A stretch of 64,000 bases of DNA, from positions 186,001 through 250,000 of the forward strand of contig NZ_PYAT01000007.1 in the NCBI RefSeq assembly GCF_003014655.1, read 5' to 3'. How positions within the stretch are numbered: the stretch's first letter is position 1; each line of letters opens with the position of its first letter. Source of the DNA: Planomicrobium soli (GTDB lineage Bacteria; Bacillota; Bacilli; Bacillales_A; Planococcaceae). Position numbers and translations under genes: made by a program. The notes below the pieces were generated by a model that did not search any database, was not told the DNA's origin, and saw only the letters and a program-made list of their open reading frames with translations. Positions 15,857 to 25,753 of the stretch are shown here, piece after piece.

Positions 15857-16897
15857 ATGAAAGCGTTGTTCAGTCTCTTTTGTACTTTGTTTATTGTAAG
15901 CGCTTGCTCGCTCTCTTCTTATGATAAAGAAAGTTACGAAGTTATTTATTCGATCGATGAAGTGGTAGCAGAAGAAAAAGATGCTCAAAACTTACAGCAA
16001 ATTACAATAGCGATTGTTCCTAAAGTGGCAAATATTCCTTATTTTAACGCGGTTGAAGAAGGCGCCCTCGAAGCGGCTAAGGACTTGGGAGTTAATTTAC
16101 TGTACAAAGGGCCAGCTTTTGCAGATGCTTCTCAGCAAATTTCGATTATTGAAGAACTGATTGAAGAAGAAGTGGATGCGATTGCTGTTTCAGCAAATGA
16201 TCCCGAACAATTGGCTCCTGTTTTGTTGGAAGCAAAAGAGAACGGCATCAATGTAATCACTTGGGATTCCGATACGGTTCCGGAAGCAAGAGATTTTTTT
16301 ATTAACATGGTGGATCCTGAAACGCTAGGCCGTCACTTGATGGATACACTGGCATGGAATACAGATGAAACAGGTGAATTTGCCGTGTTGACGGGAGCTT
16401 TATCGGCCGCCAATTTGAGCGAATGGCTCTATTGGATAAAAGTTCATCAACAAGAATATTACCCGAATATGACATTGGTTGAAGTGTCGGCAAATGATGA
16501 TGATCCCCAACGTGCCTATGCATCAGCAAAAAAGCTGCTGAAAAAATATCCGGATTTGAAAGGGATTATCGGAAATTCTTCGGTCGGGCCCCCAGCAGCC
16601 GCCCAAGCGGTAAAAGAACTTGGGAAAGAAGGGGAAGTGGCAGTTGTAGGGCTGTCATCGCCCAATCCGATGAACGAATATTTGAAGGATGGCTCAGCCC
16701 AGATTATTACACTGTGGAGCCCGAAAAAACTGGGATACTTGACGGTAACGTTAGCCCACAACTCGCTGAAAGGGAAAGAGCCTTTTGATTGGCAAGAGAT
16801 TTCAAAGGTGGGGAAAATACGGATGATCGACAATACGGTAATTATGGGGGATCCGATGGATTTTACAAAAGAGAATGTGGACCAATATGATTTCTAA
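15857..16897 (+). CDS. Sugar-binding lipoprotein of a sensory triad (RhaS/LsrB-like)
   Basis: 346 residues with a lipoprotein signal (lipobox VSAC, Cys at residue 17) and a class I periplasmic-binding-protein fold: ITIAIVPKVANIPYFNAVEEG, VDAIAVSANDPEQLAPVL, INVITWDSDT and KGIIGNSS. Its closest relatives in the window are the RhaS-like protein at 24179. It overlaps the start of the histidine kinase gene instead of sitting with the transporter, so it most likely acts as the extracytoplasmic co-sensor for that kinase. A cre-like sequence (TGTAAGCGCTTGCT, one mismatch) lies within its first 60 bases. Confidence 0.85.
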   Translation: MKALFSLFCTLFIVSACSLSSYDKESYEVIYSIDEVVAEEKDAQNLQQITIAIVPKVANIPYFNAVEEGALEAAKDLGVNLLYKGPAFADASQQISIIEELIEEEVDAIAVSANDPEQLAPVLLEAKENGINVITWDSDTVPEARDFFINMVDPETLGRHLMDTLAWNTDETGEFAVLTGALSAANLSEWLYWIKVHQQEYYPNMTLVEVSANDDDPQRAYASAKKLLKKYPDLKGIIGNSSVGPPAAAQAVKELGKEGEVAVVGLSSPNPMNEYLKDGSAQIITLWSPKKLGYLTVTLAHNSLKGKEPFDWQEISKVGKIRMIDNTVIMGDPMDFTKENVDQYDF

Positions 16898-18710
16898 ACT
16901 CCTGAAATTCAAAAATTACCGGCTGCGGACCAAGTTGATCGTCACTTATGTATTGCTGACAGTTATACCGATTTCCCTGTTAGGTTATATCGCATACAGC
17001 CAGTATACAAAATCCATTGAGGAACAAGTAGGCGAATATATTCCAAAGCTCTTGAAGCAGGCCAATGAAAATATTGCCAATCAAGTAAGGGAGTTGAGGG
17101 AGTACCCGGACCTTCTCTACAATTCGGATGAAGTGGTCGGGATTCTAAGGAAAGATGCCCACCAAAGCCGCTCGGCGCTTCTGCAAGATGAGTTCACTGT
17201 GAATACTTATTTAACACGAACTTTCATCAATGGAAGCAGCCAGGATATATTGGGGGTTTTCGTAATATCGAAGAACCGAATTTTCCATAGCACAAAAATT
17301 CCATACTCCAATTTCGGATTAGTGGATTACTCTCAATCATATGGCCAAGACATCCAGTTGAAAAGCAATGATGTTTTTGTTTTGCCTCATCAAACTTCCT
17401 TGCGTTTTGAGGGAGATCCGCCTTTCGTTTTGGTGATGAAGCAGCTTACTGATCTGGAGAACAGGACCGACTTGGGCACTGTTCTTGTGGCGGTGAATGT
17501 TACTTTCCTGGAGAGTGTCATCAACGAGATGAGCGAAGAAGGAAAAGCGGATTTGTGGATGATGAACCAAGATGGACGGATCATTTATCATACGGATGCG
17601 AACAAAATCCGGACAATTGACCGGGAATTTAACAAATATCCTAAAATAAATGGCAGTTTCCGATCGACCCAAGAAGACGAAGGCCGGCTGATTAGCTTAA
17701 ATTACATGGATGAAACCGGGTGGACTTTGGCCCACAGCGTCTTAGCCAGAAATTTGACTGAAAAAACTGATTTGGTCAGAAACGCAACGATCGCGATCTT
17801 TCTCGTTTTCGTGGCTATCAGTACATTAATTTCCTTCTTATTGGCGTGGAATGTATCAAGTCCGCTTAATCGCTTGACTAGAATGATGAAACGGGTTGAA
17901 AAAGGAGATTTTGATGTGGATTTAGCGATTGGCACTACCGATGAAATAGGAATGCTCGCTAATAACTTCAATTCCATGATTACAGAAATCAAAGACTTGA
18001 TCCGGGAAAACTACCAGATCGAATTGAAACAAAAAGAAGCGGAATTATATGCTTTACAGTCGCAGATCAATCCGCATTTTATGTACAACACTTTAGAGAC
18101 AATTGCCATGTCAGTTGATGACGACGAGAAAGAAACGGTCGTAGAAATGGTCACGCTGCTCGGCCGGATGCTTCGGTTCTCCATCGGCAATAAAGAATCT
18201 GTGGTGCCTATTTCAGACGAATTGCTGCATGTAAAAGACTATTTGACGATTCAAAAAATCCGGTTTGAGGAAAAATTTGATTTTATTATCCGGGAAGAGA
18301 TAGAATCCCGAAATTATTATACGCCCAAGTTCGTATTGCAGCCGATTGTTGAAAACGCAGTTAAACACGCCCTTGTCTACGGGCGGGTTACGGTCATCGA
18401 AATTGGAGTCTGCCTGGTCCCGGGCACCGATGGAACAGAAGAAATTTCTTTTAAAGTAAAGGATAACGGCACTGGCATAAAAGAAGAAACACTGGCAGAC
18501 ATCCAGCAGATGCTTGCTTCAGATCCAATGGCCAAACGGGATTCACATTTTGGATTAAGCAATGTCCACGCACGCATTGCCATGAATTTTGGCAGCGGAT
18601 TTGGCCTGAACATCTCCAGTGGCCACGATCAAGGAACAGAAGTCGAGATTAAAATCCCTGTATTAAAAAACAGTACTGAAGGGGGGCAACAAAAACTTGA
18701 AAAAAATTAA
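16887..18710 (+). CDS. YesM-family sensor histidine kinase
   Basis: 607 residues: membrane span (about 18-38), a large extracytoplasmic sensor domain (about 40-290), second span (about 295-318), HAMP domain (about 318-370), and a His-kinase/HATPase pair with phosphoacceptor His397 (QINPHFMYNTLE), N-box ENAVKHAL and G-boxes DNGTGI and GLSNVHARI. This is the LytS/YesM class that works with AraC-type response regulators on sugar uptake. The ATG at 16887 overlaps the end of the binding-protein gene; an alternative ATG four codons upstream is possible. It should phosphorylate the regulator encoded next. Confidence 0.9.
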   Translation: MISKLLKFKNYRLRTKLIVTYVLLTVIPISLLGYIAYSQYTKSIEEQVGEYIPKLLKQANENIANQVRELREYPDLLYNSDEVVGILRKDAHQSRSALLQDEFTVNTYLTRTFINGSSQDILGVFVISKNRIFHSTKIPYSNFGLVDYSQSYGQDIQLKSNDVFVLPHQTSLRFEGDPPFVLVMKQLTDLENRTDLGTVLVAVNVTFLESVINEMSEEGKADLWMMNQDGRIIYHTDANKIRTIDREFNKYPKINGSFRSTQEDEGRLISLNYMDETGWTLAHSVLARNLTEKTDLVRNATIAIFLVFVAISTLISFLLAWNVSSPLNRLTRMMKRVEKGDFDVDLAIGTTDEIGMLANNFNSMITEIKDLIRENYQIELKQKEAELYALQSQINPHFMYNTLETIAMSVDDDEKETVVEMVTLLGRMLRFSIGNKESVVPISDELLHVKDYLTIQKIRFEEKFDFIIREEIESRNYYTPKFVLQPIVENAVKHALVYGRVTVIEIGVCLVPGTDGTEEISFKVKDNGTGIKEETLADIQQMLASDPMAKRDSHFGLSNVHARIAMNFGSGFGLNISSGHDQGTEVEIKIPVLKNSTEGGQQKLEKN

Positions 18711-20325
18711 AACGGTTATAGTAGATGACGAAAACCGCATTCGCCGCGGAATAGAAAAATTGGTGTTATCTTGTGGAGAAGATTGGGAAGTGATCGCTTT
18801 ATTTGGTGATGGAATTGAACTGATCGAGGCCTATGAAAAAGAGCCTTTTGAATTTGATGTTCTCCTTACCGATATTCGAATGCCGGTGGTTGATGGTCTG
18901 ACGCTTATAAAAAAGATGAAAAAAGTGGCTTTTTTCAATCCTGTAGTCATTAGCGGATTTGATGATTTCAATTACCTGCAAGTTGCCCTGAGAGAAGGGG
19001 CGCTGGATTATATCTTAAAACCGATCGACCGGGAAGAATTTAAAAAACAGTTGGATGTTCTCAGGCAAAAAGTTAAAATCCAGTGGAAAGAACAGGAACA
19101 AACAATCCTATTGGAAGGACAGGCGAGGAAACTTGGATATGTTAAACAAGTGGAAAAACTCATTGAGGCCACAAAAGGGTTCGAATACGATATTTCTTTA
19201 TTGGACTGGACGAGTGATTTTCCAAAAGGAACCTATACACTAATTCAAATTGCGATTGATAAACCGTTAAGTTATTCAAATGCCATGCCAAAAGAAGAGT
19301 GGCGTACATGGATTCTAGCGAATGAAAACATTATCGGAGAACTGCTTCAGGACAGTAAAAGAGATTTCTGGAAATGGAGGGGAGAAGCCTCCTGTTTTTG
19401 GGCGTTGCTTTGCAGCGAGGAAAATGAAAGCGAAGAAAAATTCAAAGAAGAGATCCGGAACTTTGTCCACAAACTTCAAAGCACTGTCCAAAATCTGCTG
19501 CCATTTACAAATTCAGTAGCGATTAGTCAGTCTTTCGAAGATTTGAGCTATCTGCAAACAATTGCTAATGACGTATTGGCACTTATGCAGTATCGTGCCA
19601 TTTTCGGCAATAATCAGATCCTGCTGCAGGATTCGGGCGAAATCCTCATGGTTAACCACGAATTGAGGAATGCGGGGAAATTGCAGCAATTGATCCAGCA
19701 AATCATTCAAGCGCTGGAGCGGATGAATGAGGAGGAATTGAAAAAGCGGCTCAGCTTGTTTACTGATGAGCTGCATGGTTTGCGCTTATCCAGTGAAGCG
19801 GAATTCTTCTTGCAATCGCTTAGCGTTCAGCTGATTAATTACGTAATTAAATGCACTCCGCGGGTAAATAAAGATTTGTTGGATATTCGCGATACAGCAA
19901 ATTTATTGAGCAAAACAAAAAACATAGAAGAGCTGAATCAGGAATTGGAAAGCTGGGTACTGGCTATTTACCAAAAGCTTTCGGCGTTAAACAAAGAAAA
20001 AGTACACAATGAAACGGCCCTGGCCAAAGAATGGATCCTGCAACATTTAAAAGATAACATTACAATTGAAAAAATAGCCAGCCATGTTTATATGAATCCA
20101 ACCTATTTCTGTGAATGCTTTAAAAGCGAAACAGGAGAGACAGTCCTCGATTTTGTTACGCGAAGCCGAATCAGTAAAGCCCGAGAATTGATTCTGACAA
20201 CAAATTTAAAAGTCTATGAAATTTCAGAAGAAGTGGGATACACCGATACTAAATACTTCAGCAAATTGTTCAAAAAATACTATGGTGAACTTCCTTCTAA
20301 ATACAAAGAAAAATTGAAAGCTTAA
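18697..20325 (+). CDS. YesN-family response regulator with AraC output
   Basis: 542 residues: receiver domain (1-120) with phospho-acceptor Asp59 in LLTDIRMP and Lys in ILKPI, a long middle region, and two AraC helix-turn-helix motifs at the end (EKIASHVYMNPTYFCECFKSETG and VYEISEEVGYTDTKYFSKLFKKYYG). The start is TTG at 18697 inside the last codons of the kinase gene, preceded by GGGGGG; overlap is 14 bp, so translation is probably coupled. The likely target is the promoter of the ABC transporter operon that starts about 170 bp downstream. Confidence 0.9.
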   Translation: MKKIKTVIVDDENRIRRGIEKLVLSCGEDWEVIALFGDGIELIEAYEKEPFEFDVLLTDIRMPVVDGLTLIKKMKKVAFFNPVVISGFDDFNYLQVALREGALDYILKPIDREEFKKQLDVLRQKVKIQWKEQEQTILLEGQARKLGYVKQVEKLIEATKGFEYDISLLDWTSDFPKGTYTLIQIAIDKPLSYSNAMPKEEWRTWILANENIIGELLQDSKRDFWKWRGEASCFWALLCSEENESEEKFKEEIRNFVHKLQSTVQNLLPFTNSVAISQSFEDLSYLQTIANDVLALMQYRAIFGNNQILLQDSGEILMVNHELRNAGKLQQLIQQIIQALERMNEEELKKRLSLFTDELHGLRLSSEAEFFLQSLSVQLINYVIKCTPRVNKDLLDIRDTANLLSKTKNIEELNQELESWVLAIYQKLSALNKEKVHNETALAKEWILQHLKDNITIEKIASHVYMNPTYFCECFKSETGETVLDFVTRSRISKARELILTTNLKVYEISEEVGYTDTKYFSKLFKKYYGELPSKYKEKLKA

Positions 20326-20351
20326 AACCTCCAGAAATGGGGGTTTTTTTT
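20326..20351 (+). terminator. Terminator after the two-component genes
   Basis: ACCTCC/GGGGGT stem (one G-U) followed by eight T residues. Confidence 0.75.
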
Positions 20352-20436
20352 GTATAAACAAAAACAAACAGAGAAATACCCACCTTTTTCCGAAAATCTT
20401 CTACTTACTGAAAATTCGAATAAAATGTATTCTTTG

Positions 20437-20450
20437 TGAAAGCGCTAACA
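20437..20450 (+). promoter_or_regulatory. CcpA cre site before the ABC operon
   Basis: TGAAAGCGCTAACA fully matches the cre consensus, 46 bp before the transporter ATPase start. Confidence 0.8.
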
Positions 20451-20495
20451 TCATCTGAATAACTGCAGGAATACTATATGTTTGGGAGTGAAGCT

Positions 20496-22007
20496 ATGTC
20501 TGAATACGTTTTGGAATTAAAGGGGATTACTAAGAAATTTCCGGGAGTCACAGCTCTGGACCAAGTGCACTTTAAGCTGAAACCAGGAGAAATTCATGCG
20601 TTGATGGGCGAAAACGGCGCAGGAAAATCCACGTTTATCAAAGTAATCACAGGTGTCCATGCGCCGGATGAAGGGGAGATTTTCCTGAGTGGAGAAAAGG
20701 TGGAGTTTGCTGGGCCGAATGATGCCCAAGCAGTAGGAATAGCGGCAATTTACCAGCATGTAACGAACTATCCTGATTTGAGCGTGACCGAGAATATATT
20801 CATGGGGCATGAAAAAGTCCAAAAGCTTACCGGACGTTTGCTTTGGAAAGAAATGCATGAGGAAGCTCGAAAAATCTTGCGGTCCCTAAGTTCATCTATT
20901 GATCCTAAAGCTGAAATGGGTTCTTTGAGTGTAGCGCAGCAACAAATTGTTGAGATTGCCAAAGCGATTTCCACACATGCCCGAATCATCATTATGGACG
21001 AACCGACAGCCGCCCTGACTTCAAGAGAAAGCGAAGAGCTTTATAAAATTGCTGAAAGTTTGCGGGACCAAGGGGCATCAATCATCTTTATCTCACATCG
21101 TTTTGAAGATATGTACCGGCTTGCGTCACAGGTCACCGTCTTGCGCGATGCTAAATACATCGGCTCTTGGGGGATAAACGAAATTTCCAATGAAGCATTG
21201 ATTGTTGCGATGGTCGGCCGGGAAATCAATCAAGTTTTTCCGGACCGCAGTGGGGAACTGGGCGAAAAGCTTCTAGAGGTAGAGGGGCTGAGCAAAGCAG
21301 GTTATTTTGCTGATATTTCGTTTACGCTCCGCAAAGGAGAAATTTTAGGGTTGACTGGGCTGGTCGGTGCAGGAAGAACGGAAGTATGCCAAGCGCTTTT
21401 TGGAATCATGCCTTACGACAAAGGGGCGATCGAGTTGAATGGCCAAAAGGTCAGCATCCAGAGCCCGAAAGAAGCCATCAAGCTCGGCATCGGCTATTTG
21501 CCGGAAGACAGGCAACTGCAAGGGCTCGTGCTTCAATGGAGCATCGGGCGGAACATTACCCTGTCAGCATTGAAAAAATTCGGCACAAAAGGTTGGCTGA
21601 ATGAAAAGAAAGAGCACGTATTTACAAAAAACCTTGCTGAGAAAATGCACGTAAAAGCGAATAGTGTTTTTGATCTTGTCAGTTCCCTTTCGGGAGGAAA
21701 TCAACAAAAAGTTGCCGTTGCAAAGCTGCTGACAGCCCAATTGGATGTCATCATTCTTGATGAGCCGACAAAAGGCGTAGATGTCGGAGCAAAGACAGCT
21801 ATATATGAAATCATTAATGAACTAGCGGCACAAGGCTACGGAATTATTCTTGTATCTTCGGAAATGCTTGAAGTGATCGGAATGAGCGACCGGATCGCAG
21901 TTATGCGCCAAGGCCGAATCACTAAAATTTTTGATCGGGAAACGGTTACCCAGGAGAAAATCCTTGAAGCATCGATGGCAGATAAACCGAAAAAGAATGC
22001 CGGATAA
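20496..22007 (+). CDS. rhaT: Sugar ABC transporter ATPase, two ABC domains (RhaT-like)
   Basis: 503 residues with two fused nucleotide-binding domains, as in RbsA, AraG and RhaT. Domain 1 has a standard Walker A (GENGAGKST) and Walker B (IIIMDEPTAAL); domain 2 has a divergent P-loop (GLVGAGRTE), signature SGGNQQK and LDEPTKGVD. It should power import of a monosaccharide. The ATG at 20496 follows GGGAGTG; an in-frame ATG six codons earlier lacks a site. First gene of a rhaT-rhaP-rhaQ-rhaS-rhaM order. The rhamnose assignment rests on the mutarotase and the rhaEW remnant downstream. Confidence 0.82.
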   Translation: MSEYVLELKGITKKFPGVTALDQVHFKLKPGEIHALMGENGAGKSTFIKVITGVHAPDEGEIFLSGEKVEFAGPNDAQAVGIAAIYQHVTNYPDLSVTENIFMGHEKVQKLTGRLLWKEMHEEARKILRSLSSSIDPKAEMGSLSVAQQQIVEIAKAISTHARIIIMDEPTAALTSRESEELYKIAESLRDQGASIIFISHRFEDMYRLASQVTVLRDAKYIGSWGINEISNEALIVAMVGREINQVFPDRSGELGEKLLEVEGLSKAGYFADISFTLRKGEILGLTGLVGAGRTEVCQALFGIMPYDKGAIELNGQKVSIQSPKEAIKLGIGYLPEDRQLQGLVLQWSIGRNITLSALKKFGTKGWLNEKKEHVFTKNLAEKMHVKANSVFDLVSSLSGGNQQKVAVAKLLTAQLDVIILDEPTKGVDVGAKTAIYEIINELAAQGYGIILVSSEMLEVIGMSDRIAVMRQGRITKIFDRETVTQEKILEASMADKPKKNAG

Positions 22008-22033
22008 GACAGAAAAGACAAGAGGTGGATCAG

Positions 22034-23068
22034 ATGGCTGAATCTGTAATAGACAACTCCACAGAACTTCCTGTGGAAAAAAAAGCTTCCAAACTAGCGG
22101 CGATTTCAAAATTTCGTGAACTGGGACTGTTGGCTTTCATCATCCTGCTTTGCATAGTCGTCCAAACAAAAAATGCCAGCTTTCTAACAATCGGCAACTT
22201 GACGGATATGATAACGAACACCGCTATTCTCAGTATTCTTGCATTGGGTATGATGCTGGTATTGATTACGCGGGGAATTGACTTGTCGATCGGTTCTACC
22301 CTTGCTTTGTCCGGCATGATCGTAGCGCAAACTGTGAGTATCTATAGCGGTTTGAACCCGGTTTTGGCAATCTTGATGGGAACAGCGATTGGCATTGTAT
22401 GCGGTATTGTAATCGGTTTTCTGGTCGCTAAAATAGGGATTCTTCCTATTATAGCGACGCTAGCAATGATGAATATTTTCCGTGGGCTCAATTATACAGT
22501 TAGCGATGGACAGTGGATCAGTTCTTATCAAATGCCGGCTAGCTTTGTATCCATCGCAACTAGCAAGATTCTTGGCATCAACACTTTGGTGTTTATCGCC
22601 ATTGTCATCTATATTATCGCTTTTTATTTCATCAACCATACAAGAACGGGCAGGCAGATTTACGCTGTCGGCAGCAATCCGGAATCAGCGAAAGTAAGCG
22701 GCATCAACCAGACAAAGATTTTATTGATCGTCTATTCGATCATGGGTGGCTTGTCCGGACTTTCAGGAGTTTTATGGGTTTCAAAGTTCGCCTCTGCACA
22801 AGGTGATACGGCTTCAGGCTACGAATTGACTGTCATTGCAGCCTGTATTCTTGGCGGGGTGAGCATTGCGGGCGGATCAGGCAAAATTTCGGGAGTTATC
22901 TTGGGGGCATTTCTGCTAGGAATCCTGAATAATGGACTTCCGTTGATGAACGTTTCTCCTTTCTGGCAAATGGCGATACAGGGATCAATCATCCTGATAG
23001 CTGTTATTATCAACGCCCTTGTCAAAAGAGGAGTAGACCGAAACAATCTGCTAAGGAGGAAGATATGA
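22034..23068 (+). CDS. rhaP: Sugar ABC transporter permease (RhaP-like)
   Basis: 344 residues, about nine membrane segments, of the RbsC/AraH/RhaP permease family, with the family motifs GIDLSIGSTLALSGM and GGVSIAGGSGKISGV. An N-terminal cytoplasmic tail of about 35 residues precedes the first span. GGTGG precedes the ATG. The following permease gene overlaps by 4 bp (ATGA). The two permeases would form a heterodimer with the fused ATPase. Confidence 0.82.
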   Translation: MAESVIDNSTELPVEKKASKLAAISKFRELGLLAFIILLCIVVQTKNASFLTIGNLTDMITNTAILSILALGMMLVLITRGIDLSIGSTLALSGMIVAQTVSIYSGLNPVLAILMGTAIGIVCGIVIGFLVAKIGILPIIATLAMMNIFRGLNYTVSDGQWISSYQMPASFVSIATSKILGINTLVFIAIVIYIIAFYFINHTRTGRQIYAVGSNPESAKVSGINQTKILLIVYSIMGGLSGLSGVLWVSKFASAQGDTASGYELTVIAACILGGVSIAGGSGKISGVILGAFLLGILNNGLPLMNVSPFWQMAIQGSIILIAVIINALVKRGVDRNNLLRRKI

Positions 23069-24108
23069 CCATGACACAGAAAGCGATTGGCCAAAGTGAA
23101 TATGTTCAACGGACACTTAAGGATAAACAAGATTTCACATGGAAAAGATTCTTCCTCCAGTGGGAATGGCTGCTGATTTTAGTTTTCTTTCTAGTGCTGG
23201 TGATCAATACCAATCTTTCTCCTTTCTTTTTGAACGGTGCGGGGCTCCGGGATGCCACTATGATTTTTCTGGATAAGGCGTTTATCGTCTTTCCAATGGT
23301 CATGATCATGATTCTCCGGGACATCGATATCTCGGTCGGTTCTACAGTCGCATTAAGTTCCGTCATTATGGCAACGCTTTACAATGATTTCGGCATGCCG
23401 ATGGGTGCTGCGCTGGGGGCTTGTTTGCTTGTAGGGGCGGTTTGCGGATTGATCAATGGCTTGCTGATCGTAAAGTTCAAAGAACTCTCAGCCGTCATTG
23501 TAACGCTTGGAACGATGATTTTATATCGGGGCATTGCGTATATCATCCTGGAAGACCAGGCGTCCGGAAACTTCCCGACGTGGTTCAGTTTTTTCGGATG
23601 GGGAAATGTCGGCGGCATTCCATTTATCTTGCTTGTTTTTTCGGTGCTTGCGGTTGCCTTTACACTGCTGCTCCATAAAACGACTTTTGGCAGACAGATT
23701 TTTGCAATGGGAAACAATACGACAGCGAGCAGGTTCTCAGGTGTTCAGATCGATAAAGTTAAAATCATCGTTTTTACATTAGCCGGTTTAATGGCTGCTA
23801 TTACTGCCATCTTCCTTGCCTCGCGCATGGGCAGCACGCGGCCGAATGTGGCGACCATGTATGAATTGGACGTTATCGCGATGGTCGCATTAGGGGGCAT
23901 CAGCACGGCTGGGGGCAAAGGCCGTATGATCGGCGCTATCATAGCTGTGTTCATCTTTGGATATCTCCAATATGGTTTGGGATTGATCAATATTCCTTCT
24001 CAAACGATGCTTGTCATTACGGGACTCTTATTGCTTGCGGCAGTCGGGCTGCCAAAAATCAATATCAGCCAGAAGTTCAAGCGGTTCAGACGGAAACAAT
24101 TGGAATAG
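23065..24108 (+). CDS. rhaQ: Sugar ABC transporter permease (RhaQ-like)
   Basis: 347 residues, the second RbsC-family permease, with RDIDISVGSTVALSSV, VTLGTMILYRGIAYI and GGISTAGGKGRMIGA. Paired permease genes with one double ATPase are typical of the RhaSTPQ and LsrACDB systems. The ATG overlaps the upstream stop codon and follows AAGGAGG by five bases, so translation is coupled. Confidence 0.82.
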   Translation: MTMTQKAIGQSEYVQRTLKDKQDFTWKRFFLQWEWLLILVFFLVLVINTNLSPFFLNGAGLRDATMIFLDKAFIVFPMVMIMILRDIDISVGSTVALSSVIMATLYNDFGMPMGAALGACLLVGAVCGLINGLLIVKFKELSAVIVTLGTMILYRGIAYIILEDQASGNFPTWFSFFGWGNVGGIPFILLVFSVLAVAFTLLLHKTTFGRQIFAMGNNTTASRFSGVQIDKVKIIVFTLAGLMAAITAIFLASRMGSTRPNVATMYELDVIAMVALGGISTAGGKGRMIGAIIAVFIFGYLQYGLGLINIPSQTMLVITGLLLLAAVGLPKINISQKFKRFRRKQLE

Positions 24109-24178
24109 GTTACTGGCAGCAGGCCGCTATCGGGTTGTTGCATATGTATAAAAAACAAAACTAAAGGGGCGAAAAAAG

Positions 24179-25231
24179 ATGAAGAAACTTCTATCGAAAT
24201 TTGCAATGATCGGTTTGGCGGCAACAATGCTTACAGCTTGCGGAAGCCAGGAAGCTGCACCGGAACAAGGGGCAGCAGCAGGAGATTCAGGCGGGGACGG
24301 CGCTAAAACGTATGCCATGGTATTTAAAAACACAGGAAATCCGTACGGGGAAAAAATGATGGAAGGTTTTGAAGAGGCTATTAAAGAAGCTGGCGGTGAA
24401 GTTATTCTTCGCGCTCCAGATCAGCCGACAGCGGAAGGCCAAATACAAATTGTCGAGCAGTTGATTACTCAAAAAGTAGATTCTATTTTAATTACAGGAA
24501 ATGATATCGATGCACTTCAGCCAGTTTTGAAGAAAGCCATGGATGCAGGCATCAAAGTTCTATCAGCAGATGCGGCCGTTAATCCGCAAAGCCGCTTGGT
24601 ACACGTGAACCAAGCGGATCCGGAACTGATTGGGCGAACACAAATTCAGGCGGTTTCTGAAATGATCAACGGGGAAGGCCAAATTGCGGTCTTAAGTGCC
24701 ACTTCCCAGGCATCGAATCAAAACCTTTGGATTGAATGGATGAAAAAAGAACTTGAAAAACCGGAATATGAAAAAGTCGAGCTTGTAAAAGTTGCTTATG
24801 GCGATGACTTACGGGATAAGAGCACATCAGAGACTGAAGCTTTGCTGCTGCAATATCCGGATTTAAAAGCGATTGTTTCTCCAACTACTGTCGGAATTGC
24901 AGCTGCAGGGAAAGTGCTTACGGATAAAGGACTGGAAGGGAAAATTGTTTTAACGGGCTTAGGGCTTCCGAGCGAAATGGCGACTTATATTGAAAACGGT
25001 GTTTCACCGGCGATGTTCCTATGGAATCCGATTGATGTTGGATATGGAGCAGGCATGACGGCTGTTGCACTAGTAGAAGGTGAAATCACAGGGAAACTTG
25101 GAGAAAAATTTGAAGCAGGACGCCTTGGCGAAAAAGAAATCGTGGAAGACGGCGAAGGAACACAAGTCATGCTGGGCGAACCGTTCCGGTTTGACAAAGA
25201 AAATATTGCCGAATGGAAAGAAGTTTATTAA
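24179..25231 (+). CDS. rhaS: Rhamnose-type sugar-binding lipoprotein
   Basis: 350 residues: lipoprotein signal (lipobox LTAC, Cys21), a Glu/Ala/Gly-rich linker, then a class I binding-protein fold (TYAMVFKNTGNPYGEKMMEGF, VDSILITGNDIDALQPVL, QIAVLSATSQASNQN, DLKAIVSPTTVGI). It is the transporter's receptor on the outer membrane face. It resembles the sensor-linked protein at 15857 in length and fold, suggesting duplication and division of labour between transport and sensing. A strong hairpin follows the stop codon. Confidence 0.82.
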   Translation: MKKLLSKFAMIGLAATMLTACGSQEAAPEQGAAAGDSGGDGAKTYAMVFKNTGNPYGEKMMEGFEEAIKEAGGEVILRAPDQPTAEGQIQIVEQLITQKVDSILITGNDIDALQPVLKKAMDAGIKVLSADAAVNPQSRLVHVNQADPELIGRTQIQAVSEMINGEGQIAVLSATSQASNQNLWIEWMKKELEKPEYEKVELVKVAYGDDLRDKSTSETEALLLQYPDLKAIVSPTTVGIAAAGKVLTDKGLEGKIVLTGLGLPSEMATYIENGVSPAMFLWNPIDVGYGAGMTAVALVEGEITGKLGEKFEAGRLGEKEIVEDGEGTQVMLGEPFRFDKENIAEWKEVY

Positions 25232-25266
25232 CAGATTAAAGGATTTGATCCTGCACCCAAAAGATG

Positions 25267-25306
25267 TTGATGGGAAGCACTTGCTTCCCATCAATATCCT
25301 TTTGTT
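25267..25306 (+). terminator. Strong hairpin between rhaS and rhaM
   Basis: Perfect 12-bp stem TTGATGGGAAGC/GCTTCCCATCAA with a 4-nt loop and a tail TATCCTTTTGTT. It probably reduces read-through into rhaM, or protects the 3' end of the transporter mRNA, since rhaM has no obvious promoter of its own. Confidence 0.7.
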
Positions 25307-25346
25307 ATAACGAGAAAGATGAAGGTTTGCTGATGGGAGGAAAACG

Positions 25347-25673
25347 ATGGGAAAAAGCAATAAGTTTGCATGGACGTGGACGATCAAAGAAGAGGTTTTG
25401 GATGACTATGTGAAGCTCCATGAAGAACCTTGGCAAGAAGTGCTCGATGAACATACTAAAGCAGGCATCCAAAATTATTCCATCTTTCAAAATGGTGCCC
25501 AATTTTTTTACTGCTTTGAATGCGAGGATGTTGAGCGGGCATTTGCTTACATAGCGGAAAGCGAAGCCTGCAATAAATGGAATGCCATCACTTCAACTAT
25601 GGTAAAAGGATCATTTGATTTCAATAGAGCAGAACCGATCAAGCCGCTGAGAGAAGTGTTTTATTTAAAATGA
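25347..25673 (+). CDS. rhaM: L-rhamnose mutarotase
   Basis: 108 residues of the RhaM family, which interconverts the alpha and beta anomers of L-rhamnose so that the isomerase can use them. The characteristic WTIKEEVLDDYVKLHEEPWQ (family form: His/Trp-rich first strand-helix), ...IFQNGAQFFYCFE and WNAITSTM are present; length fits the usual 104-108. The start follows GGGAGG. This is the best evidence that the island handled rhamnose or a similar 6-deoxyhexose. Yet the isomerase, kinase and aldolase genes that normally accompany it are absent or destroyed. Confidence 0.85.
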   Translation: MGKSNKFAWTWTIKEEVLDDYVKLHEEPWQEVLDEHTKAGIQNYSIFQNGAQFFYCFECEDVERAFAYIAESEACNKWNAITSTMVKGSFDFNRAEPIKPLREVFYLK

Positions 25674-25753
25674 ATGTAGATTTCTTCAACTTCTTCAAAT
25701 CACTGAAAAAGCAATTTCAGCAGCTGTAAAAAATAATCACACCGGAGGTACTT

